Positions 20,888-24,413 of a stretch of DNA of 24,413 nucleotides are shown one piece after another (position 1 is the first letter of the stretch; every line of letters starts with the position of its first letter). The notes under the pieces were generated by a model. It worked only from the letters and a program-made list of their open reading frames with translations, had not been told where the DNA came from and did no database searches. The stretch lies in the NCBI GenBank assembly GCA_037176905.1, contig JBBBWG010026901.1, positions 1-24,413 of the forward strand, read 5' to 3'. The stretch is from Azolla pinnata (Eukaryota > Streptophyta > Polypodiopsida > Salviniales > Salviniaceae). A program made the translations under genes and the position numbers.

Positions 20888-22987
20888 CAGACATCGGTCC
20901 CCGTTACGTAAGCATCTGTCTGGACTCCCTAGATGGGCAATATCATCTAAACAAGGGACTACAAGAGCAGTATAGAACACTACCTTATGCGGCGATAAAG
21001 AGCTTTCCTACTACTCGTGCCCTCAAATTGGGCAGATGTACAACTAATTCTGGAAGAGCAAAACCTACCTCTGTAATAATATAATAGTACATGTATTGAA
21101 CAAGCAGAAGAAAAACATGCCAATCCGGAATTGATCTACCTTACGACAGGGTAACCAAAAATCGCGGCATTTCCCTCAATTTCTCACATCTTGCCTTCCT
21201 TATGTGAGATATACCTTCCATTTTGCACACAAGCACCAATGCTCCATAGATAAGGTTAGATAAAAAACAACTGGGCTCAACCAAAGGGACTCGTGGAACC
21301 TAGAGGCTGGTAAAGATCAGAGAAGTGATGGCCAACTGCTAACCAGCAAAGCATGTATATATATCTGCATCAAAAGAGTAAGAATGCAAATGTCCAAGAG
21401 AAACAAAATCCTCTCCACCTGCAAATGTTAAAGAATTGTATTCTTATATTGAGAACTACCTCTTAGTGAAATCTTACACAAACACTGACATGTTTTTAAG
21501 CTTCGACTCGGTTACCCTCGATTTAACTAACATTATTGAGTTGTCTAGACCTCACAAACAATGGTTGGCTCTCCATCTGCCTTGATGAACCAAAACGTAT
21601 ATCATTACAGATGACACCCCTCCAAAAATATAGGGCAAAGAATTTACACGTTAATGGCCTGTGAAGTTGGGAACCCCAAAAGAAACAAAATACATACTGT
21701 TAAAGATGATGCAAGATACAAGTATAGTACAGTGCTCCCACTCCACCCTTATCCTTCAGATCACAAAGTGATCGGAGATGATTTCATAAAAAACCTCAAT
21801 TACCTGCAAGAATGATTCCCAACACAATTCAAAAACTTTCAGTAGTTATGTTGATGTACATTTTGTAACTTTTGCGATGAGATAAACAAAAAAAAAATCT
21901 ACAGAATTTTAAATATTCACAGTTCTTTTTTCTACTGTGTCGTCTACGAGATGTATTTCTTTCATAGATAAAAGATTTTTTGGGAAATCGTATTTCGTCA
22001 ATTTGAGGAATATATCCAGTTCCATTCTTTTCCAGCATATAGCATACCCAGTTTAATGTGCTCCTTTTTCTTCATCTTTAACATTTGTTACCAACTAGGC
22101 AAGAGCAGGCTTGTTTTATTCACCCAGACTTTTGCAGCTCAAAACTCTAAACGAACTCAGATTTCAATAAATGGAGTATACAAGGTGTTGTTAAAGGTCG
22201 ATAGCCAATTAAGCCAAACTGTTTGCAGATAACCCAATGCCTTTAGACACCATCAAACATAAGAGAAAATACAATATTTGAAAGGCCTGATTCACATCTC
22301 CCTCTCCACAATACATCTACCAAATATACCTTTCTGTCTTCAAGAATTTCAGTTTTTTGGTGCGGTGCCACGATTTGGCGGACTTTACTAATGCCATACA
22401 TCCCTAAAGTTTGGCACTGGAATATTACCGCTATCAGCTGTTACAACTTCTAAAAGTGATATTCTAATGGTGTAAATGTTAATGTTGCAATAATGATGAG
22501 ATGACTGCTCATGCAATACTGTAGAAAGACTTCTTTACAGATTTCCTTGCTTCTACAAATGATAGTATTTACTGTTTCCATTCCATTCTCTTATGTATTT
22601 AAAAGATTTTATATTGCTGACATATAAAGAAAGAAGGAAGAAGATTCACATACCTCAGCATCCAGCAGTGAAAAATGATCGGTAAACTCAATCCGTTGTT
22701 TGGAAGAGGATTTCATTTGCTATACGTTTGTTTATTGCAAATACTGAAGAGTCAAGATGATTAGATATTATTGTGGAGATAAACTTTACCATCTATCTGA
22801 AATACCTTTCTGTTGGCATTCACCAGAATATCCCCAACTTTTCAGAAATTGCAATAACAATACAGCACCAGCTAGGATTCTTGTGTAACCTCACAAAAGG
22901 CAAGGGATATTCTGACAAAAACGCAATCCAGGAGTATCTCAGATTTTGTATGTAAAAATTAATGCAAACACATCCTACCCAAGTTCA
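20888..22987. other. Intergenic region between EXO84 and IRE1
   Basis: No coding exon is supported on either strand. It should contain the EXO84 3' UTR on the right and distal IRE1 promoter on the left. The sequence is AT-rich with scattered short open frames of no recognisable family. Confidence 0.6.
22731..22736 (-). terminator. Candidate polyadenylation signal of EXO84
   Basis: The minus strand reads AATAAA about 250 nt downstream of the EXO84 stop codon. It is plausible in hexamer and distance but untested. Confidence 0.35.
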
Positions 22988-24247
22988 TCAAGGGCTTCCA
23001 TGCGAACGGGTAGAGGAGAGTGATTGAGCTGATACAGAAGCCGTTGGACTTCCAGGGTCTTCTCTAGAGACTTCTAGCAATCTACGCACAGAATCTTGTG
23101 CAGCGGTGACAAACCAATCATTCTCTGGCAAGACACTGTTCCACAAAGTAGAAAAGAACTTCAACATTCATTCCTGCTTCAGATTCTACTTGATAAATAA
23201 CATTTTAAAGGCCTTACTCATATGGATCAATCCCAGTCGTGCTAAATGCATCAATTGCTCTATTAATGATGTCACCAGCAACAGTTCGAGTAAGACGATT
23301 CAGATACTTGCCATAAGAAGCTGCCTGAAGAACGAACTGCATATCAAGCAGAAACTGATGTCCAGAAAACAAGCAGTTATCCCACATGTTAAGTACGGAT
23401 ATCCAAAAATACAAAATACATGAGTTATTATAATTTTGCTATACATACTTGTTGCAAACCCATTTTCCCTAAACATTTTTCACCATTTTCCATTTCTTCC
23501 CAGAAAAACTGATCATTGGAAATGAATACTACAAATGTTTCTACAAACTTCATAAGAAGCACTACTATCATTCGATCCCTGCCAGCCAAAACATCAGCTG
23601 CTACGTGGTTCAACTTGCACAATTTGAAGAATAGTTGCTGCATCAATGCCCAATGTGAGACAATAAATACATGCACAATGAAATTCTTTTTCATACATCA
23701 ATCATCACTGGTTATTATAGGGCATGCATACAAAAAGAATAATAAATACCTGAAAGAGTTGGGATGGCAAGGGCTCTAAGCTAACACCATTAGTATCAAG
23801 TTCCAGGTATGAATAAAAACTAAAATTTGATTCTCCATCTTCTGGAAAAATGAGATGCACAACTTGCTGTCTACAATAGTAGTCACGTAGTTGATCAGCC
23901 ATGCGATGCAAACGTCGTTTCCACTCCTTCATTGGTTTTTCTAAACCTTTTTTAGAAAGCTCTTCATTATTGCCGATTGATTGTGCTTCTAGTAATTTTG
24001 CTACTGCACGTGGCAAGATCTCTTCTGCGAGTGATGAAGCATTTGCCAAAAGTCCTAACTGCTGCTCTTCAGATTCTGCCGATCTTACTGATATCTGGCC
24101 CATCTCATCCCCCAAACCTTCATCCACTGGACCAGGCACCGCCAACATAAGAAGTTTGATATATGAATCAAACAATCTACCTAAGCCCTCCAGCATGTGG
24201 CCACCTAGTTGCAGGTTAGCAAGAGGTGCACCATCATCAAGATAACC
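22988..24247 (-). CDS. EXO84: Exocyst complex component EXO84, C-terminal exons (5' part outside window)
   Basis: Four exons on the minus strand: 24247-23750, 23637-23449, 23354-23218 and 23135-22988. They give the C-terminal 323 aa, with stop codon at 22988-22990. Conserved stretches are LQLGGHMLEGLGRLFDSYI, AESEEQQLGLLANAS, AEEILPRAVAKL, EWKRRLHRMADQLRDYYCRQ, AADVLAGRDRMIVVLLMKFVE, QFFWEEME, GLQQ-FLLDMQFVLQAA and LPENDWFVTAAQDSVRRLL. The Ser-rich tail has SPTASVSAQS and RSHGS. These mark the C-terminal helical part of plant EXO84, one of the eight exocyst subunits that tether secretory vesicles to the plasma membrane. All splice phases agree. Plants carry several EXO84 paralogues, and I cannot assign A, B or C from this part alone. 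The Vps51-type N-terminal region lies to the right of the window. Confidence 0.93.
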
Positions 24248-24336
24248 CTGCAGCACACAGATTTTGCCTTTATGTCTTTGTAAGTAACCCATTCATTCTG
24301 ATTACAGGCAACATAAGATAGTATATGTGTGTCTGT

Positions 24337-24384
<48 letters not shown>

Positions 24385-24413
24385 TATTACGTAAATGAAA
24401 CACTGTCCCTTTT
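24248..24413 (-). other. EXO84 intron (partial) with a GATA microsatellite
   Basis: Upstream of acceptor GTGCTGCAG|GG the sequence is intronic up to the window edge. It includes a GATA tetranucleotide run at 24338-24383. The upstream exon is not in the window. Confidence 0.7.
24338..24383. repeat. GATA tetranucleotide microsatellite
   Basis: About eleven perfect GATA units are read directly, within the intron upstream of the first visible EXO84 exon. Confidence 0.95.

Noticed and set aside
1..24413. CRISPR arrays, operons or bacterial-type defence systems
   Set aside because: The window is plant nuclear DNA with spliced genes. The repeats are contiguous tandem arrays without unique spacers.

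Overview
This is nuclear DNA from a flowering plant. The window is AT-rich. Its genes are split by GT-AG introns of about 90 to 2,050 bases, and it holds abundant microsatellites and minisatellites. The encoded proteins match families with clear land-plant members. I cannot name the species. No bacterial, viral or organellar gene organisation is visible, and I recognised no RNA gene or transposon protein.

Four protein-coding genes could be assembled exon by exon, all on the minus strand, so transcription runs from right to left. In that direction they are: (1) the last four exons of a gene for the exocyst subunit EXO84 (22988-24247, 5' part outside the window); (2) a complete IRE1 gene for the endoplasmic-reticulum unfolded-protein sensor kinase/endoribonuclease (14015-20256, 7 coding exons, 896 aa); (3) a TAD3/ADAT3 gene for the non-catalytic partner subunit of the tRNA wobble adenosine deaminase (7489-10890, 11 coding exons, about 352 aa, one microexon uncertain); (4) a DUF155/RMND1-family gene of the RETARDED ROOT GROWTH type, probably mitochondrial (1266-5614, 7 coding exons, 449 aa). 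At every proposed junction the splice phases agree and the reading frame continues. The weakest junctions are noted in the entries.

The genes are housekeeping genes of unrelated pathways (secretion, ER stress, tRNA editing, mitochondrial function). They form a collinear run, not a functional cluster. I found no evidence of a novel multi-gene system.

The intergenic DNA and long introns are unusually rich in local tandem duplication: a decayed minisatellite of roughly 110-bp units plus a 49-bp triplicate upstream of the RRG-type gene (about 5870-7136); an 0.8-kb CA/CATA-rich array upstream of TAD3 (about 12161-12966); a 172-bp direct duplication upstream of IRE1 (20543-20887); a 127-bp duplication inside IRE1 intron 1 (18756-19003); and triplet runs that extend into coding sequence as poly-Ser and poly-Pro. 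Most long open frames outside the exons come from these repeats.
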